Assembly: GCA_965219235.1 (NCBI GenBank)
Contig: OZ244721.1
Coordinates: forward strand, 2,666,001 to 2,730,000
Origin: CBDHCC01 sp965219235
GTDB lineage: Bacteria; Pseudomonadota; Alphaproteobacteria; Sphingomonadales; Sphingomonadaceae
DNA length: 64,000 bases
Direction: 5' to 3'
Under the pieces are notes generated by a model. It saw only the letters and a list, made by a program, of their open reading frames with translations, was not told the origin of the DNA and searched no databases. Each line of letters opens with the position of its first letter. Position 1 is the first letter of the stretch. This document shows, one piece after another, positions 37,336 through 45,822 of the stretch. Both the position numbers and the translations under genes were made by a program.

Positions 37336-38682
37336 ATGCTGACCCCCGCCCAAGCCACCGATCGGGCCGCCGACCTCGTCTCCCGCGCCCTCAAGTCCGG
37401 AGCGGACGGGGCCGACGCCGTGTTCGCGGGCGGCGAGTCGCGCTCCGTCACCGTGCGCCTGGGCGCGCTGGAGGACGTGGACGGGTCGCAGGGCCAGGCG
37501 ATCGGCCTGCGTGTGTTCGTCGGCCGCCGGCACGCGTCGGTCACCACCGACAGCCTGGACCCCGCCGACCTCGCCACGCTCGCCGACCGCGCCGTCGCCA
37601 TGGCGCGCGAGGCCCCCGACGATCCGTGGGCCGGCCTGGCCCCCGACGACCGGCTGATGCGCCAGCCCGCGCCCGATCTCGACCTGCTCGACCCGGCGGA
37701 GGTGGACGCCGCGGCCCTCAAGGAGCGCGCGCTGGCCGTGGAGGACGCGGCCCGCGCGGTGGCCGGCGTCACCAACTCGTCCGGCGGCAGCGCGTCGCAG
37801 TCGCGCACCGTCACCGCGCTCGCCACCTCGGCCGGCTGGGCGAGGGGCTACGAGGGCAGCCGCCACGGCCACTCCGTCACCGTGCTGGCCGGAGAGGCCG
37901 CTGGCATGCAGCGCGACTATGCCGGCCATGGCGCGCGCCACCTGGCCGACGTGGAGGCGGTGGACGAGGTCGGACGACGCGCCGGCGAGCGGGCGGTGGC
38001 GCGGCTGAACCCAGGCACGCTCAAGAGCGCGGCCATGCCCGTCCTCTACGATCCGCGCGTGGCCGGCGGGCTGATCGGCCATCTGATCGGAGCGATCAAC
38101 GGCACGGCCATCGCGCGGGGCACGAGCTTCCTCAAGGACCGGCTGGGCAGCCAGGTGTTCGCGCCCGGAGTGACGATCGAGGACGATCCGCTGCGCCCCC
38201 GCGCGTCGCGCTCCCGCCCCCACGACGCCGAGGGACTGGCGACCCGGCGCTCGCGGCTGGTGGAGGACGGGCGGCTGACCGGCTGGATCCTGGCCTCGGC
38301 GGCCGCCCGCCAGCTCGGGCTCCAGCCCACCGGCCATGCGGTGCGCGGGGTCGGCGGCGCGCCCGGCGCGGGCGTGTCGAACCTGGCGCTGCTGCCCGGT
38401 GACCTGTCCCCGGACGAGCTGATGGCCGACATTCCGCTGGGCTTCTACGTCACCGAGCTGATCGGGCAGGGCGCGGATCTGGTGACGGGCGACTATTCGC
38501 GCGGGGCCAGCGGCTTCGCGATCCGCGACGGCCGGCTGGCGGAGGCCGTGTCGGGGCTGACGGTGGCCGGCAATCTGACGACGATGTTCGGCGGTCTGAC
38601 CCCGGCCAGCGACCTCGTGCGCCGCACCGGCTTCGATTCGCCCACCGTGCGGGTGGAGGGCTGCACGGTGGCCGGTGGCTGA
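37336..38682 (+). CDS. pmbA: TldD/PmbA family protein (TldE-like)
   Basis: 448 residues. In E. coli, TldE pairs with TldD as a zinc protease that matures microcins and degrades antitoxins. Family blocks: VRLGALEDVDGSQGQAIGLR, VTNSSGGSASQSRTV, YDPRVAGGLIGHLIGAINGT, GAPGAGVSNLALLPGDLSPD and GASGFAIRDGRLAEAVSGLT. No HExxxH motif is present, which assigns it to the TldE (non-metal) side. tldD is not in the window. The CysQ-like gene follows in the same direction. Confidence 0.92.
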   Translation: MLTPAQATDRAADLVSRALKSGADGADAVFAGGESRSVTVRLGALEDVDGSQGQAIGLRVFVGRRHASVTTDSLDPADLATLADRAVAMAREAPDDPWAGLAPDDRLMRQPAPDLDLLDPAEVDAAALKERALAVEDAARAVAGVTNSSGGSASQSRTVTALATSAGWARGYEGSRHGHSVTVLAGEAAGMQRDYAGHGARHLADVEAVDEVGRRAGERAVARLNPGTLKSAAMPVLYDPRVAGGLIGHLIGAINGTAIARGTSFLKDRLGSQVFAPGVTIEDDPLRPRASRSRPHDAEGLATRRSRLVEDGRLTGWILASAAARQLGLQPTGHAVRGVGGAPGAGVSNLALLPGDLSPDELMADIPLGFYVTELIGQGADLVTGDYSRGASGFAIRDGRLAEAVSGLTVAGNLTTMFGGLTPASDLVRRTGFDSPTVRVEGCTVAGG

Positions 38683-38739
38683 GCTCACCCGGCTCCTCCA
38701 CCCGCTCACGACGCCCGAGCGGGGTGCGGTGGGCCGCCC

Positions 38740-39513
38740 ATGGTGACCCCCAGACCCATCCTCGCGGCCGCCGCGGCGGTGGCGGGTGAGGTCGGGGGCG
38801 CGGTGCTGGCCCGCCAGGCGACCAGCTTTCGCCGCTGGGAGAAGGCGCCCGGCGACCCGGTGAGCGAGATCGACTTGATGGCCGACCGGCTGCTCGCCAA
38901 GCGGCTGGGGGCGCTCGCCCCGGACGCCGCCTGGCTGTCGGAGGAGACGGCGGACGATGGAGCGCGATTGACGGCGGACCGCGTGTGGGTGGTGGACCCG
39001 ATCGACGGCACCCGCGACTATCTGCGCGGGCGGACCGGCTGGTGCGTGTCGGTGGCGCTGGTGGAGGCGGGCCGGCCCGTGCTGGGCGTGCTCGCCGCCC
39101 CGGGGCGCGACGAGCTGTGGACGGCGGAGCGCGGCGCGGGCGCGTGGCGGAACGGGCGGCCGATCCGCTGCTCCGAGCGGACGGAGCTGGCCGGCGCGCG
39201 CACGCCCGCCGATGTGCTGCCCAGGGGGTCGCAGCTGGTGGCGGTCGCCAAGCCCAACTCCATCGCGCTGAGACTGGCGATGATCGCGGCCGGCGAGGCG
39301 GATGTGCTGGCAACGAAGCGCTGGGGGAACGAGTGGGACATCGCGGCGGCCGCGCTGCTGGTGGAGGAGGCCGGCGGCGTGGCGACGGACGCGCATGGGG
39401 AGGCGCTGCGCTTCAATCGGGCGTGTCCGAGGGCGTTCGGGTTGCTGGCGAGTGGGATGGCGATGCACGAGGCGGCGGTGGAGGGAATGAAGAGCGTCGG
39501 CGGCTCCGCCTAG
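38740..39513 (+). CDS. Inositol-monophosphatase family phosphatase, CysQ-like
   Basis: 257 residues with the Mg-dependent phosphatase signatures: SEETADD near 67-73, DPIDGTRDYL near 87-96, and WDIAAAALLVEEAGG near 202-216. Lys-poor loops and the GDPVSEIDLMAD start fit 3'(2'),5'-bisphosphate nucleotidases (CysQ), which recycle PAP; a general inositol or histidinol phosphatase cannot be ruled out. It follows the TldE gene by 57 bases. Confidence 0.9.
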   Translation: MVTPRPILAAAAAVAGEVGGAVLARQATSFRRWEKAPGDPVSEIDLMADRLLAKRLGALAPDAAWLSEETADDGARLTADRVWVVDPIDGTRDYLRGRTGWCVSVALVEAGRPVLGVLAAPGRDELWTAERGAGAWRNGRPIRCSERTELAGARTPADVLPRGSQLVAVAKPNSIALRLAMIAAGEADVLATKRWGNEWDIAAAALLVEEAGGVATDAHGEALRFNRACPRAFGLLASGMAMHEAAVEGMKSVGGSA

Positions 39514-39547
39514 GGAAGGTCAGGTTCCGGGTGGAGAGCGGACGGTC

Positions 39548-39570
39548 CCTCTCCCCTTCAGGGGAGAGGG
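39548..39570. repeat. Palindromic repeat (CCTCTCCCCTTCAGGGGAGA)
   Basis: A perfect palindrome sharing the exact core of the 4872-4893 element, placed between the convergent CysQ-like and HNH genes. It could act as a bidirectional terminator. Confidence 0.7.
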
Positions 39571-39607
39571 ATGATCGTACGGCCGCCTCTGGTCGCAAGC
39601 CGCCGCC

Positions 39608-40189
39608 CTATCCCAACAACTCCACATCCCAGTACAGCCAATCCACCCACGTCTCGTGCAGGTGGTTGGGCGGGAACCTCCGCCCGTTCTCCTGCAGCTG
39701 CCAGTGGGTCGGGCGGATGGGTTCGAGGTGCAGCGCCATGCCGGCCTGCCGGGGCGTGCGGCCGCCCTTCTTGAGATTGCAGGGGCTGCACGCGGTGGCG
39801 ACGTTCTCCCAGCTCGTCCGCCCACCCAGCCGCCTCGGCCGGACATGGTCGAAGGTGAGCTCGCGCGCGCTGCCGCAATACTGGCAGGAGAAGCGGTCGC
39901 GCAGGAACAGGTTGAAGCGGGTGAAGGCGGGGTGCTCCGACGGCTTCACGAACTGGCGGAGCGCGATGACGGAGGGCAGGCGCACCGTCAGGTTGGGCGA
40001 GTGGACCTCGCGGTCGTAACGCTCGATCACGTCGACGCGGTCGAGGAACATCGCCTTCACCGCCGTCTGCCATGGCCACAGGCTGAGCGGGTAGTAGGAG
40101 AGCGGAGTGTAGTCGGCGTTGAGCACCAGCGCGGGGCAGCCGTCCGGGCTGCGCAGCCGCTCCGGCGTTAGGACTGGGTCGGCCTGCAT
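39608..40189 (-). CDS. HNH endonuclease family protein
   Basis: 193 residues. The C-terminal HNH/zinc fold shows CQYCGSARELTFDHVRPRRL then NVATACSPCNLKKGG: two CxxC pairs for zinc, the His of FDHV, and the Asn of ENVA. The N-terminal half (VLNADYTPLSYYPLSLWPWQ, AVKAMFLDRVDVI) is conserved across alphaproteobacteria in this same family. It is a free-standing chromosomal member, not part of a restriction system here. Function is unclear; nicking or repair nuclease activity is expected. Confidence 0.92.
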   Translation of the reverse strand: MQADPVLTPERLRSPDGCPALVLNADYTPLSYYPLSLWPWQTAVKAMFLDRVDVIERYDREVHSPNLTVRLPSVIALRQFVKPSEHPAFTRFNLFLRDRFSCQYCGSARELTFDHVRPRRLGGRTSWENVATACSPCNLKKGGRTPRQAGMALHLEPIRPTHWQLQENGRRFPPNHLHETWVDWLYWDVELLG

Positions 40190-40292
40190 CCGCTCCTCTC
40201 CTGGACCATCGCGCGCGTCTTGCCGCGTGGGCGTGACGGCATCATGACAGCGCGGCGGCCGTCGTCAAGGGATCGGGGCCAAGGGATGGGGT

Positions 40293-41138
40293 GTGGGAGG
40301 AATGGCGGCACAACATCTCGTCACCCGCTTCGCGCCCAGCCCGACCGGCCCGCTGCATCTGGGCCACGCCTATGCCGCCGTCACGGCGCGCGAGGCGGCC
40401 GTGGCCTGCCGCCTGCGGCTCGACGACCTCGACCCGGCGCGTGCCCGTCCGGAGCACGCGGCGACCGTGCTGCGGCAGCTGGGCTGGCTCGGCCTCGCCT
40501 TCGACGGACCCGTCGTGCGGCAGTCGGAGCGGGTCGGGGCCTATCGGACGGCGCTGGACCGGCTGGTGGAGGCGGGGCTCGCCTACCCCTGCGTCTGCAC
40601 CCGCGCCGACATCGCCGCCGCCGTCGCCGCGCCGCACGGGCCGCTCGGCGCGCGCTACCCGGGCACCTGTCGGGGGCGCGCCGGACCGTCGGGCGAGGAC
40701 GGCGCGGCCTGGCGGCTCGACAGCGGCGCGGCGCTCGCCCGCTGCGGCCCGGTCGCGTGGCGCGCAGGCGGCGCGGAGCACGCCGTCACGCGTGACGCCG
40801 TGGACGACGTGGTGCTGCGACGCCGCGATGGCGCCACGGCCTATCACCTCGCCACCATCGTGGACGACGCGGCGATGGGCGTGGACCTGGTCGTGCGCGG
40901 CCTCGACCTCCGGCCCAGTGCGCCGGTCCACGCGCTGCTGCGCGCCGCCCTCGGCCTGGCGGAGCCGGAGCATCGCCATCACGCGCTCGTGCTCGGTCCC
41001 GACGGCCGGCGGCTCGCGACGCGCGACCGCGCGGCGAGCCTCGATGCGTTCGCCGCCGTCGGCTGGGACGGGCCGGCGCTCGTCGAGGCGCTGGCGCGGG
41101 ACCGGCCGCCCCTTCCCTATCGCCTGCTCGCACCTTAA
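40293..41138 (+). CDS. gluQ: Glutamyl-Q tRNA(Asp) synthetase
   Basis: Attaches glutamate to the queuosine base of tRNA(Asp). 281 residues, lacking the anticodon-binding half of GluRS. HIGH-type motif GPLHLGHAYAAVT, LDDLDPARARPEH, and a degenerate KMSKS region (RRLATRDRAAS). Cysteines in YPCVCTRADI and GTCRGRAG may bind zinc. GTG 40293 has AAGGGA 7 bases before it; ATG 40302 is an alternative, but its GGGAGG is too close. Confidence 0.92.
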   Translation: MGGMAAQHLVTRFAPSPTGPLHLGHAYAAVTAREAAVACRLRLDDLDPARARPEHAATVLRQLGWLGLAFDGPVVRQSERVGAYRTALDRLVEAGLAYPCVCTRADIAAAVAAPHGPLGARYPGTCRGRAGPSGEDGAAWRLDSGAALARCGPVAWRAGGAEHAVTRDAVDDVVLRRRDGATAYHLATIVDDAAMGVDLVVRGLDLRPSAPVHALLRAALGLAEPEHRHHALVLGPDGRRLATRDRAASLDAFAAVGWDGPALVEALARDRPPLPYRLLAP

Positions 41139-41147
41139 CTGGAAGAG

Positions 41148-41369
41148 ATGCAGGTCTTCCTCATCCTCGTCATCGTCGCCGCCGCGCTCGCCGCCGTCTG
41201 GGCGCTGATCCGGGGGCTGGTCGTGTTCCTGAAGCAGACGGAGGACGACCTGAAGGGCGACGGGACCGCATCGGGTCTGCGCCAGAACAAGATGATGGTG
41301 CGCCGCATCCAGTTCCAGGCGGTGGCCGTGCTGGTCGCCGCCCTCTTGATGTACGCCTTCGCGAGCTGA
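41148..41369 (+). CDS. HIG1-domain-like small membrane protein
   Basis: 73 residues with two transmembrane helices (about 3-27 and 53-72). The loop between them holds QNKMMVRRIQFQAVAV, close to the HIG1 signature of RxxxxQ spacing. HIG1 proteins associate with respiratory complexes; an assembly or stability role at the cytochrome oxidase is plausible. Placed 9 bases after gluQ and 4 before the adenosyltransferase, so it belongs to that operon. Confidence 0.75.
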   Translation: MQVFLILVIVAAALAAVWALIRGLVVFLKQTEDDLKGDGTASGLRQNKMMVRRIQFQAVAVLVAALLMYAFAS

Positions 41370-41373
41370 CCGC

Positions 41374-41934
41374 TTGGTCAAGCTCAACCGCATCTACACG
41401 CGCACCGGCGACGCGGGCACAACCGGGCTGGTCGACGGTTCGCGGCTGTCCAAGGCCGACCCGCTGATGGCGGCGATCGGCGATGTGGACGAGGCGAACT
41501 GCGCCGTAGGCCTCGCGCTCCTCCACCTGGATCGTACGACGGCGGAGACGTACGGCCGCGTCCAGAACGAGCTGTTCGATCTCGGCGCCGACCTGGCCAC
41601 CCCCTTCGGCGCGGGCGAGGATCCGGACTGGGCGCTGCGCGTCACGACGGCGCAGGTCGGACGGCTGGAGCGCGAGATCGACGTCTGGAACGCGGGACTG
41701 CCGGCGCTCGCCAGCTTCATCCTGCCCGGCGGCTCGCCGGCCGTGGCGGCGCTGCACCAGGCGCGCGCGGTGACGCGGCGAGCGGAGCGGGCGGCCGTGG
41801 CGGCGGGCGCGGCGCGCGCGCTGAACCCGGCCGCGCTCGCCTATCTCAACCGGCTGAGCGACCACCTGTTCGTCGCCTGCCGCCTGACGGCCGGCGGCGA
41901 CGAGGTGCCGTGGAGGCCCGGCGCGAGCCGCTGA
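41374..41934 (+). CDS. Cob(I)alamin adenosyltransferase, PduO type
   Basis: Forms adenosylcobalamin from cob(I)alamin and ATP. 186 residues, TTG start. The ATP-binding N-terminus RIYTRTGDAGTTGLVDGSRL is diagnostic, followed by GDVDEANCAVGLA, and the C-terminal RRAERAAVAA and NRLSDHLFVACR helices of the five-helix bundle. Operon with gluQ and the HIG1-like gene. Confidence 0.95.
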   Translation: MVKLNRIYTRTGDAGTTGLVDGSRLSKADPLMAAIGDVDEANCAVGLALLHLDRTTAETYGRVQNELFDLGADLATPFGAGEDPDWALRVTTAQVGRLEREIDVWNAGLPALASFILPGGSPAVAALHQARAVTRRAERAAVAAGAARALNPAALAYLNRLSDHLFVACRLTAGGDEVPWRPGASR

Positions 41935-41989
41935 CCCGGGCCCGCGACCTGCCGATCATCGGTGGCGCGGCAATCTTCAATCAGTATAG

Positions 41990-42005
41990 TTAATGCTTCA
42001 TTACA
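41990..42005 (+). promoter_or_regulatory. CtrA-like box in AT-rich promoter of adhesin
   Basis: TTAA-N7-TTAC at 41990-42004 lies in an AT-rich stretch (about 41970-42060), 88 bases before the adhesin start. It differs from the CtrA consensus TTAA-N7-TTAAC at one position and by shortening. Confidence 0.35.
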
Positions 42006-42091
42006 CTGTTTCAGTTATAATAACTCGTCAGTTGGTGTTCAGAGTAGCATGATCAGTTTTGACTTGGACATTCAGTCCAGGAGCTGGTTTC

Positions 42092-43819
42092 ATGTTTGCC
42101 TTTCTCAAGAACTCTTCGTCCGTCTTGTCCTATGCTTCGTGCGGCCGCTGGAGCGTGTCCAACCGCAAGCGGGCGCTCCGGCTGGGCGCGCTCGCGTCCG
42201 TCTCGGCTTTGGCGGCCATGCTGCCCGCGCAAGCCCAGGCGCAGAACGTCGTCAGCGTCTGCACCGGCGTCAGCCTGCCACGCTCGGCCGTGACCGACAC
42301 CATCGCACCCGTCGTGGACGGCATCGTCGCCCCGACCCAGACCACCGTCAACGGCCTTCTGGGTGCGTTGCCGGGCCTTCCGATTGTCGGCGGGGTCGTC
42401 CCGCCGCTCGCGATCGACGCCGCCGGGTTGCTGGCCGACGCGGCCGCCGGCCAGCCGATCACGCTGCAGGTGCTCGACGTGAACGGCAACGTCATCAGCC
42501 CGACGGACGCCTGCCAGACGCAGTCCGACAGCTTCAGCGTCACCAATCCGCAGGGTGTGAGCGTCGGCGGCAACCAGATCACGGGCCTGGGCGATCCCGG
42601 CCGGGCGGCCGTGGCCGGTGAAATCGATTCGCTCGCGATCGGCAACGACGCCGCGACCGACCCGACCGCGCTGCGCTCCGTCGCGCTGGGCACGGGCGCC
42701 ACGGTTCAGCCGGGCGTGACCGACTCCGTGGCGCTGGGCTCCGGCTCCGTCGCCACGCGCGGCCCGACCGCCGGATCGGCGGGCGAGGTCTCCGTCGGCG
42801 CGCCGGGTGCCGAGCGCCAGATCACAAACGTCGCCGCCGGCACGGCGGCCACCGACGCCGCCAATGTCGGCCAGGTGCGGGACGTGGCCGCCGGCCTCGC
42901 CGCGCTCGACGACCGCGCCGTGCAGTACGACACGGACGCGCAGGGCCGGGTGACGCTGGGAGGGGCCACCGGCACCACCATCGGCAACCTCGCCCCCGGC
43001 GCGGTGACCGCGACCTCGACCGAGGCGGTGAACGGCAGTCAGCTGTTCGCCACCAACCAGACCGTCGCCGCCAACACGGCCGGCGTGGCGCGGAACGCCG
43101 CCGACATCGCGGGGCTGCAGGCCGGAGTGGCCAACGGCTCCACCGGACCGGTCCGCTATTCCGACGCGGCGACGCCAGCCGTGCCGAACGGCGGCGTGCC
43201 CAGCAACAACCTCACTCTCGTGGGCGCGGCGGACGCTCCGGTGGTGCTGAGCAACGTCGCCCCCGGCACGCTCGCGACGGGCTCGACGGAGGCGGTGAAC
43301 GGCGGCCAGCTGTTCGCCACCAACACGCGTGTCGCTCAGAACAGCGCCCGGGTGGAGGAGGTCGCGACGACGGCCGTGCGCTATGACGGGCCGAACCAGA
43401 ACGCCGTCACCCTGCGGCCAGGCGGAGCGCCGGTCGCGCTGCGCAATCTGGCCAACGGCGTGGCGGCGAACGACGCGGCCACCTTCGGCCAGCTGAGCAC
43501 CGGCCTGTCGACCACTCTCGCCAGCGCGAGGGCCTACACCGACGAGCAGCTCGCCGGCGTGCGCTTCGACCTGCGTGGGTTCCGCGAGGACGCGGAGGCC
43601 GGGACGGCGGGCGCGCTGGCGGTCGCCGGGCTGCCGCAGACGCTGACGCCCGGCAAGGGCATGGTGGCGCTCGGCGTCGGCACCTTCCAGGGTGAGTCCG
43701 CCTTCGCGCTCGGCGGCAGCGTGGCGTCGAAAGAGGGCGATGTCGTCTTCAAGCTGAGCGGGACCTACAACACGCGGGGCGATCTGGGCGCCAGCGCCGG
43801 GATCGGCTTCGGCTTCTAA
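42092..43819 (+). CDS. YadA-type trimeric autotransporter adhesin
   Basis: A 575-residue surface adhesin expected to form a trimeric stalk. An extended N-terminus with a long signal region (RALRLGALASVSALAAMLPA, cleavage near AQAQA). YadA head repeats VALGTGATV and VALGSGSVA near 205-225; neck motifs ATDAANVGQ, STEAVNGSQLFATN and STEAVNGGQLFATN; then stalk and a C-terminal YadA membrane anchor (AGALAVAGLPQ, KGMVALGVGTFQGESAFALG, ending GIGFGF). I chose ATG 42092 because AGGAG is 8 bases before it. The 5' domain (about 40-165, VSVCTGVSLPRSA) is unlike a standard head. The gene is monocistronic with a strong terminator. Confidence 0.93.
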   Translation: MFAFLKNSSSVLSYASCGRWSVSNRKRALRLGALASVSALAAMLPAQAQAQNVVSVCTGVSLPRSAVTDTIAPVVDGIVAPTQTTVNGLLGALPGLPIVGGVVPPLAIDAAGLLADAAAGQPITLQVLDVNGNVISPTDACQTQSDSFSVTNPQGVSVGGNQITGLGDPGRAAVAGEIDSLAIGNDAATDPTALRSVALGTGATVQPGVTDSVALGSGSVATRGPTAGSAGEVSVGAPGAERQITNVAAGTAATDAANVGQVRDVAAGLAALDDRAVQYDTDAQGRVTLGGATGTTIGNLAPGAVTATSTEAVNGSQLFATNQTVAANTAGVARNAADIAGLQAGVANGSTGPVRYSDAATPAVPNGGVPSNNLTLVGAADAPVVLSNVAPGTLATGSTEAVNGGQLFATNTRVAQNSARVEEVATTAVRYDGPNQNAVTLRPGGAPVALRNLANGVAANDAATFGQLSTGLSTTLASARAYTDEQLAGVRFDLRGFREDAEAGTAGALAVAGLPQTLTPGKGMVALGVGTFQGESAFALGGSVASKEGDVVFKLSGTYNTRGDLGASAGIGFGF

Positions 43820-43841
43820 CGGAAAGCGCCGCAGCCGATCG

Positions 43842-43876
43842 GGGGACCGTCACCAGCTTCGGTGGCGGTCCCCTTT
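43842..43876 (+). terminator. Rho-independent terminator after adhesin
   Basis: GGGGACCGTCACC pairs with GGTGGCGGTCCCC (one G-T pair), loop AGCTTC, then CTTT. Starts 23 bases after the stop. Confidence 0.8.
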
Positions 43877-44160
43877 CTCGTGAGGACGCTGCCATGAAGA
43901 CACGGCGACCCGCGCCACGGGAGCGCGCGTCCCGGGCTAGCTTCAGAGTTCACGGTGCGTGAGACCGGGAGGGATGCGACATCCCGATCGAGCGCAGGGG
44001 CCGCGCGATGCTGTCATGGATGTTCCTCGCCGGTGTCGCGGGCCTGGTACTCACCGGAACCGCGATGGCCCAGGACGTTCCACGCGATCACCGGCCGCAT
44101 CTGACGCCGTCATCCGCGCCGGGGATGACGCGGCGCGCGGGAGCGGGCACAAGACCCGCC
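43877..44160. other. Gap before DNA ligase without a supported gene
   Basis: Together with the terminator this makes a 341-base gap. A short frame from 44008 has a signal-like start but runs in frame into the ligase, so it is not called as a gene. A weak TCATCCGCGCCGGGGATGAC palindrome (about 44110-44129) resembles the 30315 repeat. Confidence 0.5.
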
Positions 44161-45741
44161 ATGCGCGCCTTCGCGACCCTTCTCGACCGGTTGATCTACA
44201 CCCGCTCTAGGAACAGCAAGCTGCGGTTGATCGAGGGCTACCTGCGCGCCGTGCCCGATCCCGACCGTGGGCTGGCGATGGCGGCGCTGACCGGCGAGCT
44301 CGATTTCCCGGCGGTCAAGGCGAGCACCATCCGCGCGATGGCGATGGAGCGCGTCGATCCCGTGCTGTTCGCCCTCAGCCGCGACTTCGTCGGCGACACC
44401 GCGGAGACCACCGCGCTCATCTGGCCGGAGCGGCCGGGTGCGGAGAAGGAGGCGCTGTCGCTCTCCCAGATCGTGGGCGCGCTGGAGGCGCTCGACCGGC
44501 GCGGCGCTCCGCAAGCGCTGGCGGCGCTGATGGATGTGCTGGACGAGCACGAACGATTCGCGCTCCTGAAGCTGGCGACCGGCGCGATGCGCATCGGCGT
44601 GTCCGCGCGGCTCGCCCGCACCGCGCTGGCACAGGCGTTCGACGTCGATCTCGATCGGGTGGAGGAGCTGTGGCACGTGCTCCGCCCGCCCTACACCGAG
44701 CTGTTCGAGTGGCTGGAGGGGCGCGGACCCGAGCCCGACGCGGCCCACCTGCCCGTCTTCCGCCCCTTCATGCTCGCCCATCCGCTGGAGGACACGGTCG
44801 TCGACCTGGCCGACTATGTCGCGGAGTGGAAGTGGGACGGTATCCGTGTGCAACTCGTCCACGTGGACGGCGCGACGCGGCTCTACAGCCGCACGGGCGA
44901 CGACATCACCGCGAGCTTTCCCGAGGTGGCCGCCGACTACACCCGTCCCGGCGCGCTCGACGGCGAGCTGATGGTGCGGGGCGGGGTGCAGGGCGGCGAG
45001 GAGGGCGGGGCGGCCTCCTTCAACGCGCTGCAGCAGCGGCTGGGACGCAAGACCGTCACCAAGGCGATGCTCGACGAGGCCCCCGCCTTCGTGCGCCTGT
45101 ACGACGTGCTGGTGGACAGGGCCGACGACCTGCGATCCCTCCCCTGGACCGAACGGCGCGCGCGGCTGGAGGCGATCGTACCGGAGCTGCCCGCCGACCG
45201 CTTCGACCTCTCGGCGGTGATCGATGCCTCCGACTTCGAGGCGCTCGGCCGCATCCGGGAAGGCGCGCGCGACGCGGCGATCGAGGGGATGATGCTCAAG
45301 CGCCGCGACAGTCCCTATGTGAACGGCCGGCGCGCGGGGCTGTGGTACAAGTGGAAGCGCGATCCGCTGACCGCCGACTGCGTAATGATGTACGCCCAGC
45401 GCGGGTCGGGGCGGCGGTCCTCCTATTATTCCGACTACACGTTCGGCTGCTGGACGGAGGATGGCGAGCTGACGCCGGTGGGCAAGGCCTACAGCGGCAT
45501 CACGGACGAGGAGTTGCGCTGGCTCGACCGCTTCGTGCGCCACAACACGGTCAAGCGCTTCGGCCCGGTGCGCGAGGTGAAGAAGGAGCTGGTGCTCGAG
45601 ATCGCCTTCGATTCCATCCATGGATCGAAGCGGCACAAGTCGGGCGTCGCCATGCGCTTCCCCCGCATCCACCGCATCCGGCGCGACAAGCCGGCGGCGG
45701 AGGCCGACCGGCTGTCCACGCTGGCGGAGCTGGTGACCTGA
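44161..45741 (+). CDS. ATP-dependent DNA ligase
   Basis: A 526-residue repair ligase of the type found in many alphaproteobacteria as the cisplatin-damage-response ligase. An N-terminal DNA-binding domain (1-200, RAFATLLDRLIYTRSRNSKL) precedes the nucleotidyltransferase domain with motif I EWKWDGIRVQ (Lys accepts AMP), motif III RLYDVLVD region, motif IV EGMMLKRRDSPYV, motif V WYKWKRD; the OB fold follows. ATG 44161 gives the family N-terminus. The usual partners (ligase-associated exonuclease, DEXH helicase, PdeM phosphoesterase) are absent on both sides. Confidence 0.93.
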   Translation: MRAFATLLDRLIYTRSRNSKLRLIEGYLRAVPDPDRGLAMAALTGELDFPAVKASTIRAMAMERVDPVLFALSRDFVGDTAETTALIWPERPGAEKEALSLSQIVGALEALDRRGAPQALAALMDVLDEHERFALLKLATGAMRIGVSARLARTALAQAFDVDLDRVEELWHVLRPPYTELFEWLEGRGPEPDAAHLPVFRPFMLAHPLEDTVVDLADYVAEWKWDGIRVQLVHVDGATRLYSRTGDDITASFPEVAADYTRPGALDGELMVRGGVQGGEEGGAASFNALQQRLGRKTVTKAMLDEAPAFVRLYDVLVDRADDLRSLPWTERRARLEAIVPELPADRFDLSAVIDASDFEALGRIREGARDAAIEGMMLKRRDSPYVNGRRAGLWYKWKRDPLTADCVMMYAQRGSGRRSSYYSDYTFGCWTEDGELTPVGKAYSGITDEELRWLDRFVRHNTVKRFGPVREVKKELVLEIAFDSIHGSKRHKSGVAMRFPRIHRIRRDKPAAEADRLSTLAELVT

Positions 45742-45781
45742 CGCGGACCTGATCCGGGCTCGGCGCGACTTGCATAGGGTT

Positions 45782-45789
45782 GGTTAACC
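45782..45789 (+). promoter_or_regulatory. GGTTAACC palindrome upstream of CHASE2-EAL gene
   Basis: GGTTAACC contains TTAACCTA, seven of eight bases of the CtrA half-site, 33 bases before the ATG. The same core is found at 48160-48184. Confidence 0.35.
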
Positions 45790-45822
45790 TATCGCAAACT
45801 TTCTGGGCTTAGCGCTGCGACC

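Noticed and set aside
44008..44160. Signal-peptide-like frame (MLSWMFLAGVAGLVLTGTAM)
   Set aside because: It runs in frame into the ligase with no stop, and ligases of this family start at MRAF. It may be a remnant, but a separate gene is not supported.
44110..45672. 520-codon frame antisense to the DNA ligase
   Set aside because: A composition shadow of a high-GC gene with no motifs.
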